DNA of 64,000 nt from Flavobacteriaceae bacterium D16 (GTDB taxonomy: Bacteria; Bacteroidota; Bacteroidia; Flavobacteriales; Flavobacteriaceae). Both the position numbers and the translations under genes were made by a program. The stretch is from contig JAJTJC010000035.1 of assembly GCA_021295155.1 (NCBI GenBank), forward strand, positions 1,206,022 through 1,270,021, in the 5' to 3' direction. Below, one piece after another: positions 31,879 through 40,780 of the stretch; the stretch's first letter is position 1, and every line of letters begins with the position of its first letter. Below the pieces are notes generated by a model. That model did not search any database and was not told where the DNA came from. It was given only the letters and a program-made list of their open reading frames with translations.

Positions 31879-32826
31879 ATGTTTAGAGAACAGTTAAACA
31901 AATGGGGGAAAGAAGGCAGGCCTTTTGTTTTTCTAATTGATTTTGAACAGAAAAAACCAAAAGCCTGGCCAATAGATGAATGTCCGGAAAGTTTTAAATA
32001 CAACTTTAACGGGCTAACCAATGTAAAGAACAAGCTTAACGGTATAAAGAGCTTCAATTTCTCTAAAACCATAATTGACAAAGACCAATACCAATCAAAA
32101 TTTGATAAGGTAAAAGATCATCTTCATCACGGAAACAGCTATCTGGTAAACCTAACCGTTTCCAACCAACTGGAAACCAACTTAAGCCTGGAGGAAATAT
32201 TTCATAACTCGGTATCCAAATATAAGGTGTGGTTTCAAAATGAGTTTGTTTGTTTCTCTCCTGAATCATTTGTGCAGATTAAAAATAACCGCATTTGTAC
32301 CTTTCCCATGAAAGGCACCATTAATGCGGATATTGAAGATGCCGAAAACCGGATACTGGCCGACAAAAAAGAACAGGCAGAACATGCCACAATTGTAGAT
32401 CTGTTGCGGAATGATCTGAGCAAGGTAGCCACCAAGGTCATGGTCAATAAATACCGCTATTATGAAGTGATTAACTCCAATTCCAAAAACCTCGGACAGG
32501 TCAGTTCAGAAATTTGCGGTACGCTCCCTGATAATTTTGAAAGTGTGATAGGTGATATCATATGGGAGCTATTACCTGCCGGGTCCATTTCGGGAGCACC
32601 AAAGAAAAAGACTGTTCAAATCATACAAGAAGTAGAAGGAATGGAGCGTGGGTATTATACCGGAATTGCTGGTTATTTTGATGGGAAAAACCTGGATAGC
32701 TGTATATTGATCCGTTATATAGATCAAAACTTTGCCTATAAGAGCGGAGGGGGTATAACCTATTTGAGTTCAATGGAGGAAGAATATCAGGAACTGATAG
32801 ATAAGATATATGTCCCGATTTATTGA
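31879..32826 (+). CDS. pabB: aminodeoxychorismate synthase component I
   Basis: A 315-residue chorismate-binding enzyme. It holds the C-terminal domain only of PabB/TrpE: EHATIVDLLRNDLSKVA, GTINADIEDAENRILAD (the catalytic region), ELLPAGSISGAPKKKTVQII and the final IAGYFDGKNLDSCILIRYI. No N-terminal domain, as is usual in short PabB of Bacteroidota. It makes aminodeoxychorismate for folate, using ammonia or a separate PabA. It overlaps the next gene by 17 bases. PabA is not in the window. Confidence 0.92.
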   Translation: MFREQLNKWGKEGRPFVFLIDFEQKKPKAWPIDECPESFKYNFNGLTNVKNKLNGIKSFNFSKTIIDKDQYQSKFDKVKDHLHHGNSYLVNLTVSNQLETNLSLEEIFHNSVSKYKVWFQNEFVCFSPESFVQIKNNRICTFPMKGTINADIEDAENRILADKKEQAEHATIVDLLRNDLSKVATKVMVNKYRYYEVINSNSKNLGQVSSEICGTLPDNFESVIGDIIWELLPAGSISGAPKKKTVQIIQEVEGMERGYYTGIAGYFDGKNLDSCILIRYIDQNFAYKSGGGITYLSSMEEEYQELIDKIYVPIY

Positions 32827-33406
32827 ATCCATCCGGATTGCCAACGGACAGATCGAAAACCTAAAACTACATCAGGAACGGGTTAATCGAACGCTGAAAG
32901 ACTATACTGCCTCCTCACGGATTACCCTGGAAGAACATATTGATCCAAGAGTAGGTTTAAAAGAGCAGGTTTATAAATGCAGGCTTACCTATGATTTGAA
33001 TGGCATTCTGGATATAACTTATGATCGCTATCAAAAAAGGAAAATAAGATCCCTTGGGATTGTACGGGACGATAGTATAGACTACCGGCATAAATACGCC
33101 AACAGGGATCACCTCAATAAACTTCTTGGCAGCTCGAATGCAGATGATATTATCATCATTAAAGATGGGCGTATAACTGACGCCTCGTACACCAATTTGA
33201 TGTTCTTTGATGGTAAAGACTGGTATACCTCCGATACCCCGCTTCTTAGGGGAGTACAACGGGAGCAGTTGATCAGGAGCAACACCATTAAGGAAACGGA
33301 AATAACAGAAAAGGACATTCCCGACTTTTCCAAAATAAGGCTGGTTAATGCGATGATCCCCTGGGAGGAGGCATTGGAACTACCCATTAGTGGCATTCTT
33401 AGGTAA
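32810..33406 (+). CDS. aminodeoxychorismate lyase-like (class IV aminotransferase fold)
   Basis: A 198-residue PLP-fold enzyme of the class IV aminotransferase/4-amino-4-deoxychorismate lyase type: TDASYTNLMFFDGKDWYTSD TPLLRGVQREQLI is the family signature with the L-x-G-x2-R. It is shorter than typical PabC (about 270) and lacks much of the N-terminal domain, including an obvious PLP lysine context (the Lys would lie in KCRLTYDL or nearby). Overlap with pabB by 17 bases argues for a PabC function. The ending matches the neighbouring terminator at 33483. Confidence 0.75.
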   Translation: MSRFIESIRIANGQIENLKLHQERVNRTLKDYTASSRITLEEHIDPRVGLKEQVYKCRLTYDLNGILDITYDRYQKRKIRSLGIVRDDSIDYRHKYANRDHLNKLLGSSNADDIIIIKDGRITDASYTNLMFFDGKDWYTSDTPLLRGVQREQLIRSNTIKETEITEKDIPDFSKIRLVNAMIPWEEALELPISGILR

Positions 33407-33482
33407 GTGAAAAAATTACTGGCCAAAAGTTGCCCCTAAAATTAATACGTTCCACAGATGAAAAGCTTTTCATCCTGGATAT

Positions 33483-33510
33483 AAAAAACCCGGCTATAAC
33501 CGGGTTTTTT
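33483..33510. terminator. bidirectional terminator between convergent genes
   Basis: CCCGG-CTATAA-CCGGG flanked by AAAAAA and TTTTTT, so it can end transcription from either side: pabB/pabC-like from the left and the giant surface protein gene from the right. Confidence 0.9.
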
Positions 33511-33535
33511 ATTAAATAGGGTAGAAATACCCTCA

Positions 33536-36500
33536 TCATTTTTTGATGATCCTGAAAACAGACCTTTCCCTGCCATTTAGTTCCAGGACAAAATAGAGTA
33601 TTCCGGGTTTTAGGGCAGAAATATCAACAGGAACCTCATAGTAGGTGTTTTCCGGGTATTTCTCGCTTAACATAAGTTTACCTACTTCATCATAAATTTG
33701 AATCGAGAAGGCTGTGGGTTCGGAACCAATATCCAGGGTAACAAAATTAGTTGCCGGGTTGGGGTAAAATATGGAAGCATTCAATTGATCAGTGGAGGCT
33801 TCCAGGTCGGAAATTTGCAACTCGGTAACCAGGTTGTTGGAACAGGGATCCGCATTGGAACCATTGGCAGATTTGAACGCACTGTTACAGCCCGGACTCT
33901 TTATTTGCCACTGCAGGTTTCCACCATCCGTGTATACCTCGAATGTATGAATACCAGGTTCAAAGAAGGAAGGTGCTGCCCCTTCGAAATAGGCATTTCC
34001 CTTAAAAAAGTTTGCAGAGGGCGAATCTCCGGTGAATTGGACATAGATAGGTACATCCAGGCGGTTCTCATAGGTAAACGTCAATTTAGTGGTAATTGCC
34101 GGATTCGGATAATCCGAAACGGGTTGTTTACAAAGGTCGACTGCCTTGATCCGGTCATTGCAGCTTACTGACGGATTGTTATAGGTCACTTCAAAACAGA
34201 ATGGCCTCGTATAGATCCTGAAATTATCGTTAGCAATAACTCCGGGAACGATACATTGCGTACCCGGTTCGAGACCAGTAAGCACATTTACCGCTTTAAG
34301 GTTAATAGGCACGTTAACCTGGCTATTATCTGCATCCAGATTCGTTAACAGGATAAGCGCATTATCCAGAGCCGTTTCCGGGGTCTGCGAACCATAAGGT
34401 TGATCCGAATTAACAAAGCTGAAGCCGTTTACAAAACTAAAACCATTGACAAAACTGAAACCATTGACAAAGCTAAAGCCGTTGACAAAGCTAAACCCAT
34501 TAACAAAGCTGAAGCCGTTTACAAAATTAAAACCATTGACCATGCTGAAGCCGTTTACAAAGCTGAAGCCGTTTGGATTGGCCAGGGGTTCGTATTGAAA
34601 TGGGAATGCAATATCCGTATTAGATGTCTCGTCCTCCTGTACCTGATTGATTAAGCTTACATCAAGGGGAATTAACCTCTCTGTTCCATCTCCATTTACG
34701 AAAGAAAATCCATTGGCTGTGGCGGTCTCTGCGTTTTCTTCCGTCGATTCGGAGGCAAAGAAGGCCCGGTTGACCATGGAAAATCCATTGAGTGTGGGCT
34801 CCCCATTTACAAAACTAAAGCCGTTGACAAAACTGAAACCGTTGACAAAGCTGAAGCCATTGACAAAACTAATACCATTGAGCTGGGTAGCATCCAGAGC
34901 ATTTGTCAATGCTGTTTCATCGATATCCGGTGGAACTTCTCCTTCCGGCTCGCCATAGGTATATTTAAACGCAATGGGAGGTAAATGCGTTCCGTATTCC
35001 CAGCTGGTAATTTCCGTACCGTCTGTATCTTCCAGATATGGCTCTAAGACAACGGGCATGGCCTCAATGACCAACTGCCCGGGCTGAAATATGCTCGTGT
35101 CAAGCACGGGATCCCCATTGGAATCGAATACCGGATTCCCATCGGTATCGGTCTGTTGTATATTGTAAAGTTCAAAGAATGCCTGATTAACTATAACAGG
35201 AGCAGCGGCATCAAACACAACGGGGCTCGATGTTCCCGCGGGAGTGGAAGATGTTGCCTCTGATGTGAAACTTATCTGAAACTTAGTAGTGTCCAGGAAC
35301 AGATCGATTTCGGGTGATAGCAAAATACTGCCAAGTGATCCATCCGCATTCTTTTCATATACCTTAAAGCCAGTAAATTCCGGATTAAGCTGACCGAACA
35401 GGCGGGTGGCATCATCGGGTATTATCACAATATCCTTCCTGGGTTGATTCAGGATGGGTATGGAAACAGAGGTACCCCCATCCGTTCCGTTGGTAATGGC
35501 ATTAGGCGGCGTTAATACATAAAACACCGGATTTCCAATATAGGGGCCAAGATAAACCACAATAGTAGTATCGTCCAGTACCCAAAAGGTGTCTTCATCG
35601 CCAGGGCCTAAGGTAGAAGCATCTACTGGGTTACCCAGGCTGCTGGGGTCTTCCAGATCTGAATTTGCCGTAAGAGGATCGCCCCTGTAATAGACTACGG
35701 ATTCATCGGTAAAGTAGGCCCCAATAAGATAGACATACGAAGCTTCACCACCGTTCCCTGTGTAAACTGTTGAGCCATCCGCAGTATCACTAAATTTAGA
35801 AAAGGTCGGTATGGGATTGGCAAAGGATCCCAGGGCACCATCCACGGAGATAAACCCATTGCCATTTTTTGTGTCGTATCCGGGATTACCGGACATGGGA
35901 ATAGTATTGTTGATCAATAGTTGGTCAGGGTTGTAATTTGAGATGTCTGACACGGTATAATTTCCCTGATCGTCTTTGAGGTACCCCTCAACGCCTTCCA
36001 AAAGGAGGGCAGCTGCGGCCGCGGCATGGGGAGCGGCTGCTGAGGTGCCAAAGAAACTGAACGGATAGGTTTCTCCTCCCTGGCTATATTCAAAACCAAA
36101 GAAAGAAGTTTCTACCCCAGTGGGTGCCATCAAAGCAGGCTGATTGCGAGCCTCCAGGCTTGATGGATTAAAGCCTCCTTCCGAAGAAGATCCTTTGGCT
36201 GCAAAAGTGTCCAGCCCATAATTTGGACTGGCATCCCAACCTACGGCTCCTACGGCTATATTGCCTGGTGCATTGTTATGCCCAACAACTGTAGGAAATC
36301 CAAGGCCTCCCTCTATATCTGAATTATTGGGCCCAAAGTCCCCATCGGCACCCGAACGGAAGAAAACAAATTTAAAATCTACTGCCAGGTCCTGCAGCGA
36401 TGGCGTGTCCCCCGGACCAACCTCCTGTTCGATCATAAGATAGGTGGTCGTTGGATTGAGCACTCTGAAATACAGTAATTCGAGGGGATCGGCGCCCAGA

Positions 36501-39190
36501 TTGTTCCAGTTGTAGCCAAACAGTTTGTTCCCGGCGGCATCCGTCAGGTAGATATCCAGGTCGAACCCGGCCCCCGGCAGTTCACCCAGGGAGTAGTAGT
36601 TATCATTCCATTGCAGACCCAATACATATAATCCCGGGTCTACCGCCATTTCCTTAAGACCGTCTTCCGAATCAAACTGGTGCCGGAAAATTGTTGGATC
36701 TGCCGTTGCAACGGCATTAAACGTACCTTCAAATGATTTGTCCCCAAAATTACCGGCTGCGCTGAAGTAATATTTATTCTTGGTATTAACCGCATAGTCG
36801 ATGGCCTGGGCCACAATACCGTCTTTGTAATACGGCTCCTTCAGATACGACAAGTCGTCTACCAGGATGTCTACGTCAGGATTATCAGCGAGTTCGATGA
36901 TGCCTTCGGCAAAGTCGTATTCCGAGATAAATCCTGTACGGAAAAATAATTCTGCTCCCGGCGCCACATCATGTATGATCTGTAACATGGCCCTTCCCTC
37001 ATCACTACCGATATTGCCGGGAAGATCTGTTATATTTTCAGCAGGAATTGGGGGGAGTTCCCCATCCGAAAAATCAACACTTGCCGTACCCAGATTATCA
37101 AAACTATCTGATATGACGGCAATGCCATATCCCGAACCATCCAGTTTCTTGGTGGCAACAGGTTCTCCGGTGGAAGGGTCAAAAGCCGTAGGTATTTCCC
37201 AACCAATCTTTGCGAAAAAGGACCCCTGCGCGATATCACCCTGGCTAATAATGTTATTGTTAGTAATCACTGCAGGCTCATAGACACGGTTAAATGCCAA
37301 TAAATCTTCTTCATCATTGAGATAACCCAGGTCGGAGATCAGAACAGGTACAGTAACGACACGGAATCCTTCCCCCTGGTTATAGACCGACAGGAAATCT
37401 GCAGGATCAATACCGATAACTGCCAAATCGGTTAAAAATTGACCATAACTATCTGTGTTTACCACAATTTCCACAACCACAGTATCATCAGTAAAATCCC
37501 CGGGAGTACCTTCCTGGTCAATTCTATAGATAAGCGTATAGTCTTCCGGCAGGGTGGGATAGGATTGGAACAGCTCCAACAGCGCCGGACTCAACTTATC
37601 CTCCGTCTTGAAATCACAATCATAGACGCAAACAATGTCGCAATTGCTCACGGTAAGGGTCCCTGAACCTTCAGAGATGCATCCGCTAGTTTCATTGGTG
37701 ACTACCGCCTTGTAAACCGAAGTATTCTGCTCGGCGGTGGCTCCGGTTAGGGTATAGGTCTCGGAAGTAGCCCCGCTGATCTCAATATCATTTTCATACC
37801 ACTGGTAGCTATAGGTTCCCGTGGGATCTCCATTAGTTATATTTACTGTAAAGGTCACATTCCCATTCGAGTTATCTCCTGTACCAAAGGCACAAACTTC
37901 CTGGTCGGCTACCGAAACCTGCGGCAGGGAGTTCACCGTCAGTACCGCGAAAACCTCCTCACTTATGCACTGCGTAAGGTCATTGGTTACCACCACTTTA
38001 TATGAACTACCGTCCATGACAGAGGTAACTGCTGCTATGGTAAGGGCACTTGAAGTTTCCCCTTGGAGAAGCGTTTCACCCAAATACCATTGATAGCTAT
38101 AGGTAGCACCGGGATCACTATTCGTTATATTGGCATTAAAGGTTACATCCTCACCCACGCAACCGGCTTCGTTACTAAGCGTTACTATTGGTAAAGGATC
38201 AATAGTAATATTAAGGGACACCGCAGGACTCGCACAATTGTTTATGGCATCAAAAAAGAAACCGTAGTAGGTGCCGGGACCGGGTACAGGGCCCGTTAGG
38301 TGATCTTCCGCAACCAGTGGATCCGGATTACTGCTCCATTTCAGTGTGGTTCCTAGCGGAATTGCCGAGGTGATATAGGTGGCATCCAGCACAGGCAAAG
38401 GATCCCCTTCACAAAAAGAAGTAGGGGCCTCTGCATTCAAATCAGGCGCAGTTTTACCAACATTGCTAAGCACGCAGGCGCAGCTAGCATCAACTTCTTC
38501 CAGCGTGCTTATGGAGCCCGGTAAGCCCGAACCATTGCCAGAATAGTAATAAAGAATGTCCTGACTCCAAGTACCCGTATTGTTAAGATTGCCGCTCAGG
38601 ACCTTGACACCTCCAAGCCCCAACAGCGTTCCATAGTTATTGAAAACACCTGTTGTGAGAGCAAAGCATGCATCGGATAGCGTTGTTTGGAAGTTATTGT
38701 TAACGTTACCTTCCTTTTCAACAATGGAATTAGAAAGCTCTACAGTGCCGTCTATATTCATTACCCCAGGCCCAATGCTAATAATAGCTCCTGTTGCCTG
38801 TAGAGAACTTCCGGAAAAGATATTCAGGTTACTGCTGTTATTGAAATTTGCACCGTTAACCACCAGGGTAGCTCTGTTTCCCAGGTTGATTGGTGGATTA
38901 TTGGTATAATTTATATCGTGGTTGATCGTAATGGTGGAGTTAGACACATTGTTGTCCGGAAACGGATTTCTATTGCAACCCCCGCCTGAACAATCCCATG
39001 CAGCCGGATCATTCCAGTCGGTCGAGTTTCCCGTAGTAGTATAATCCTGTGCAAAAACCTGGCTTTGAAAACCTGCAAGGATCAGTGATAACAAAATAAA
39101 AAATCGAATTTTTAGAGAGATAAATGCCTGCTCTGAACGCATATTAGTCCTAGGCTTATTCATTTTAATTGTTGTTGTGGATAATGCCAA
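33536..39190 (-). CDS. giant secreted surface protein, subtilisin-like domain, NGFSFV repeats, T9SS tail
   Basis: A 1884-residue exported protein: signal peptide (about 26-47), beta-rich start, Ig-like repeats (about 300-510, with QWY and Cys pairs), a subtilisin-like domain (about 690-1060), an MBG-type region (about 1250-1400), NGFSFV repeats (about 1434-1463 and 1539-1594) and a C-terminal type IX sorting domain (FYPNPATNFVTLDIG). The peptidase region has GIAVISDSFDN (Asp), SAAGN (Asn) and GTSAAAPH (Ser), but GSDEGRAM replaces HGTH, so Glu stands at the His position, like the Glu-Asp-Ser triad of sedolisins. Met10 or Met17 could be the true start. Probably a surface protease or adhesin. 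Confidence 0.88.
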   Translation of the reverse strand: MALSTTTIKMNKPRTNMRSEQAFISLKIRFFILLSLILAGFQSQVFAQDYTTTGNSTDWNDPAAWDCSGGGCNRNPFPDNNVSNSTITINHDINYTNNPPINLGNRATLVVNGANFNNSSNLNIFSGSSLQATGAIISIGPGVMNIDGTVELSNSIVEKEGNVNNNFQTTLSDACFALTTGVFNNYGTLLGLGGVKVLSGNLNNTGTWSQDILYYYSGNGSGLPGSISTLEEVDASCACVLSNVGKTAPDLNAEAPTSFCEGDPLPVLDATYITSAIPLGTTLKWSSNPDPLVAEDHLTGPVPGPGTYYGFFFDAINNCASPAVSLNITIDPLPIVTLSNEAGCVGEDVTFNANITNSDPGATYSYQWYLGETLLQGETSSALTIAAVTSVMDGSSYKVVVTNDLTQCISEEVFAVLTVNSLPQVSVADQEVCAFGTGDNSNGNVTFTVNITNGDPTGTYSYQWYENDIEISGATSETYTLTGATAEQNTSVYKAVVTNETSGCISEGSGTLTVSNCDIVCVYDCDFKTEDKLSPALLELFQSYPTLPEDYTLIYRIDQEGTPGDFTDDTVVVEIVVNTDSYGQFLTDLAVIGIDPADFLSVYNQGEGFRVVTVPVLISDLGYLNDEEDLLAFNRVYEPAVITNNNIISQGDIAQGSFFAKIGWEIPTAFDPSTGEPVATKKLDGSGYGIAVISDSFDNLGTASVDFSDGELPPIPAENITDLPGNIGSDEGRAMLQIIHDVAPGAELFFRTGFISEYDFAEGIIELADNPDVDILVDDLSYLKEPYYKDGIVAQAIDYAVNTKNKYYFSAAGNFGDKSFEGTFNAVATADPTIFRHQFDSEDGLKEMAVDPGLYVLGLQWNDNYYSLGELPGAGFDLDIYLTDAAGNKLFGYNWNNLGADPLELLYFRVLNPTTTYLMIEQEVGPGDTPSLQDLAVDFKFVFFRSGADGDFGPNNSDIEGGLGFPTVVGHNNAPGNIAVGAVGWDASPNYGLDTFAAKGSSSEGGFNPSSLEARNQPALMAPTGVETSFFGFEYSQGGETYPFSFFGTSAAAPHAAAAAALLLEGVEGYLKDDQGNYTVSDISNYNPDQLLINNTIPMSGNPGYDTKNGNGFISVDGALGSFANPIPTFSKFSDTADGSTVYTGNGGEASYVYLIGAYFTDESVVYYRGDPLTANSDLEDPSSLGNPVDASTLGPGDEDTFWVLDDTTIVVYLGPYIGNPVFYVLTPPNAITNGTDGGTSVSIPILNQPRKDIVIIPDDATRLFGQLNPEFTGFKVYEKNADGSLGSILLSPEIDLFLDTTKFQISFTSEATSSTPAGTSSPVVFDAAAPVIVNQAFFELYNIQQTDTDGNPVFDSNGDPVLDTSIFQPGQLVIEAMPVVLEPYLEDTDGTEITSWEYGTHLPPIAFKYTYGEPEGEVPPDIDETALTNALDATQLNGISFVNGFSFVNGFSFVNGFSFVNGEPTLNGFSMVNRAFFASESTEENAETATANGFSFVNGDGTERLIPLDVSLINQVQEDETSNTDIAFPFQYEPLANPNGFSFVNGFSMVNGFNFVNGFSFVNGFSFVNGFSFVNGFSFVNGFSFVNGFSFVNSDQPYGSQTPETALDNALILLTNLDADNSQVNVPINLKAVNVLTGLEPGTQCIVPGVIANDNFRIYTRPFCFEVTYNNPSVSCNDRIKAVDLCKQPVSDYPNPAITTKLTFTYENRLDVPIYVQFTGDSPSANFFKGNAYFEGAAPSFFEPGIHTFEVYTDGGNLQWQIKSPGCNSAFKSANGSNADPCSNNLVTELQISDLEASTDQLNASIFYPNPATNFVTLDIGSEPTAFSIQIYDEVGKLMLSEKYPENTYYEVPVDISALKPGILYFVLELNGRERSVFRIIKK
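34409..34575 (-). repeat. in-frame 18-bp tandem repeat (NGFSFV block B)
   Basis: Nine tandem units of 18 bp encode NGFSFV, NGFSMV, NGFNFV and six more NGFSFV. At DNA level the units differ at synonymous sites (ccattgac/ccgtttac), so they are kept by selection on the peptide or recently amplified. A beta-strand alternation of hydrophobic F and V with polar N and S is likely. Confidence 0.88.
34804..34890 (-). repeat. in-frame 18-bp tandem repeat (NGFSFV block A)
   Basis: Four units (NGISFV then three NGFSFV) in tandem, with isolated copies (NGFSMV near 34780 and NGFSFV near 34700) between this block and block B. Same unit as block B, about 230 bases away. Confidence 0.85.
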
Positions 39191-39433
39191 GCACTATCCC
39201 GGTTGGTTAAGGCTAAGCTGATGGGGTAAGCAGGGGGAATCTTCATTACAAGATAATAAATTAGCTGTAACGAATTGAAAATCTTAATCTAATACAGATA
39301 AAGACATATTAAATTTAATAAAATAAATGGAACCTTAGCCAAATTAAACCAGTAATGATGGGCGGACTATTTAAATAATTGGTAAACTCCGGCTTATGCC
39401 GTATTTTACACCTCCCGTGAACACGAATTAAAC

Positions 39434-39973
39434 ATGGAAAAGCAAAATATAAAACTAGCTGCAGAAGAGAAGTTAGAAGTTTACTGGGCAACGATCGGTT
39501 ATATTAACGGCCTGAATAGGTCTTCTGAAATCAAAGCCGGACTTATCATCTCCTTTTATGGACTATTATTGGGTGTCGTTTTTCAGTTGGGCACCGGGAT
39601 TGATTCCAATCTGGAATTAAATGTATTTCTTCTTATCGTATTGTTGATTTTCATTTTTTTCGTATCCCGATCAATCTACTTCAGTTTTAAATGCTTTTTA
39701 CCTCAGATTGAGACGAAATTTGACAAAAACATGTTCTTTTTCCATGATGTTGTGACGCATTTTGGTCCCATTTCCCGTTTCTCGGGAGAATTCATGGATC
39801 TTTTGGATGATGAAGAGAAGCTTTACGGACAGTTAGGAGAGCAGATCTATGTAATTTCACTTATTGCTTCAAAAAAATTCAGTGACGTGAATAATTCTGT
39901 ACGAAATCTGGTTTACAGTTTTATCCCGCTTTTGGTCTGTGTTATCGCTATTGTCATAGAGAATTTCCTCTAA
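39434..39973 (+). CDS. PycTM-like membrane protein (Pycsar effector family, DUF5706-like)
   Basis: A 179-residue protein with three transmembrane segments (about 34-53, 61-86 and 158-178). After the second segment comes the layout that I recall from Pycsar effectors of the PycTM type: KNMFFFHDVV, MDLLDDEEKLYGQLGEQIYVISLIASKKF, and a hydrophobic C-terminal helix. In that family the IFF, dd..xxdl..QIyxnS.I...Kf run is shared. Cytoplasmic loop of about 70 residues. It faces the HD gene with 10 bases between their 3' ends. Function (membrane disruption on cyclic-nucleotide binding) is inferred only from family resemblance. Confidence 0.7.
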   Translation: MEKQNIKLAAEEKLEVYWATIGYINGLNRSSEIKAGLIISFYGLLLGVVFQLGTGIDSNLELNVFLLIVLLIFIFFVSRSIYFSFKCFLPQIETKFDKNMFFFHDVVTHFGPISRFSGEFMDLLDDEEKLYGQLGEQIYVISLIASKKFSDVNNSVRNLVYSFIPLLVCVIAIVIENFL

Positions 39974-39983
39974 TACGTTGCTT

Positions 39984-40595
39984 TTAAACGGAAGAATCAG
40001 ATAATTTTTTAAGTCTGATCAGTTCCTGTAGTTTACGCTTTTTGGGGCCACAGCGGTTTTCTTTGGCCAGGTCTGTATGAAAACTGTGGTTTTCCAGGAA
40101 TTTAATCTGCACATCCAACCACTCCAGATGGGTTTTTACCACGCCAAAATACTGGAACTCCTTATAAAGGCGCTCACTCCACTTATTGTAATCCTCACGA
40201 CCCAGATAATCCAAATCTGCATCTGCCACAATTTCCTGATAAAAATTTTGTGGATTTTGGGGGATCTTGGTGGCGCGGATCATTCCGGCAATAAATCTAA
40301 TTTCCTTTTGAGACAAGTTTTTCTCTAACCTAGGGGTAATTTCAACTATACTCCTTTCCTCGTGATCTTTAGGGGAAAATAAATATCCGTAATCATGGGA
40401 AACAGCTGCAATTCTAATGAGTTTTGCCAAAGACTTTTCAATCTTGTAGAATTCAATATAATTATTGCAAACATTGGCCACATCAATGCTATGATCAATA
40501 CTGTGATAGGTAAGGAAATCTGGGAGCTGCTCCGAAAGTTCCTCCAGAATTTCGAAGCAAACTTTAGGATATGCCCTTTTATTAAGTAACTCCAT
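39984..40595 (-). CDS. HD domain phosphohydrolase
   Basis: A 203-residue soluble HD-superfamily hydrolase. Metal and catalytic residues: His31 and His35 (TYHSIDHSID), His67-Asp68 (SHDYGYLF) and Asp125/Asp127 in VADADLDYLGRED. The HD family includes cyclic-nucleotide phosphodiesterases. In related bacteria I recall this kind of HD domain fused in front of PycTM-type membrane parts; here the two are separate convergent genes. The cyclase gene is upstream on the same strand (185 bases away). I infer a role in cleaving or sensing a cyclic nucleotide. Confidence 0.85.
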   Translation of the reverse strand: MELLNKRAYPKVCFEILEELSEQLPDFLTYHSIDHSIDVANVCNNYIEFYKIEKSLAKLIRIAAVSHDYGYLFSPKDHEERSIVEITPRLEKNLSQKEIRFIAGMIRATKIPQNPQNFYQEIVADADLDYLGREDYNKWSERLYKEFQYFGVVKTHLEWLDVQIKFLENHSFHTDLAKENRCGPKKRKLQELIRLKKLSDSSV

Positions 40596-40780
40596 ATTAA
40601 ATTAAATCGCTGTACGCGTACTACTTAAAACACCAATTTAGCTTGCTTTATTGTCCTGCTTCCTATTTCATAGCGCTGGGTTAAAAACCAGAGACTAAAT
40701 ATATTTTTGTAATTGCAGCAAACAATTACTCACTTCAGGGACCAACCCCTCTCCCGCACCATAGGTGATACAATCAAATT

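Noticed and set aside
34409..34890. A CRISPR-like run of 18-base repeats
   Set aside because: The units are contiguous without spacers, stay in frame and encode a peptide.
34400..34958. Two long plus-strand open frames rich in KAEAVYK-type repeats across the NGFSFV block
   Set aside because: They are the antisense reading of the NGFSFV repeats inside the large surface-protein gene. Repeat DNA keeps all frames open; no start, promoter or family supports them.
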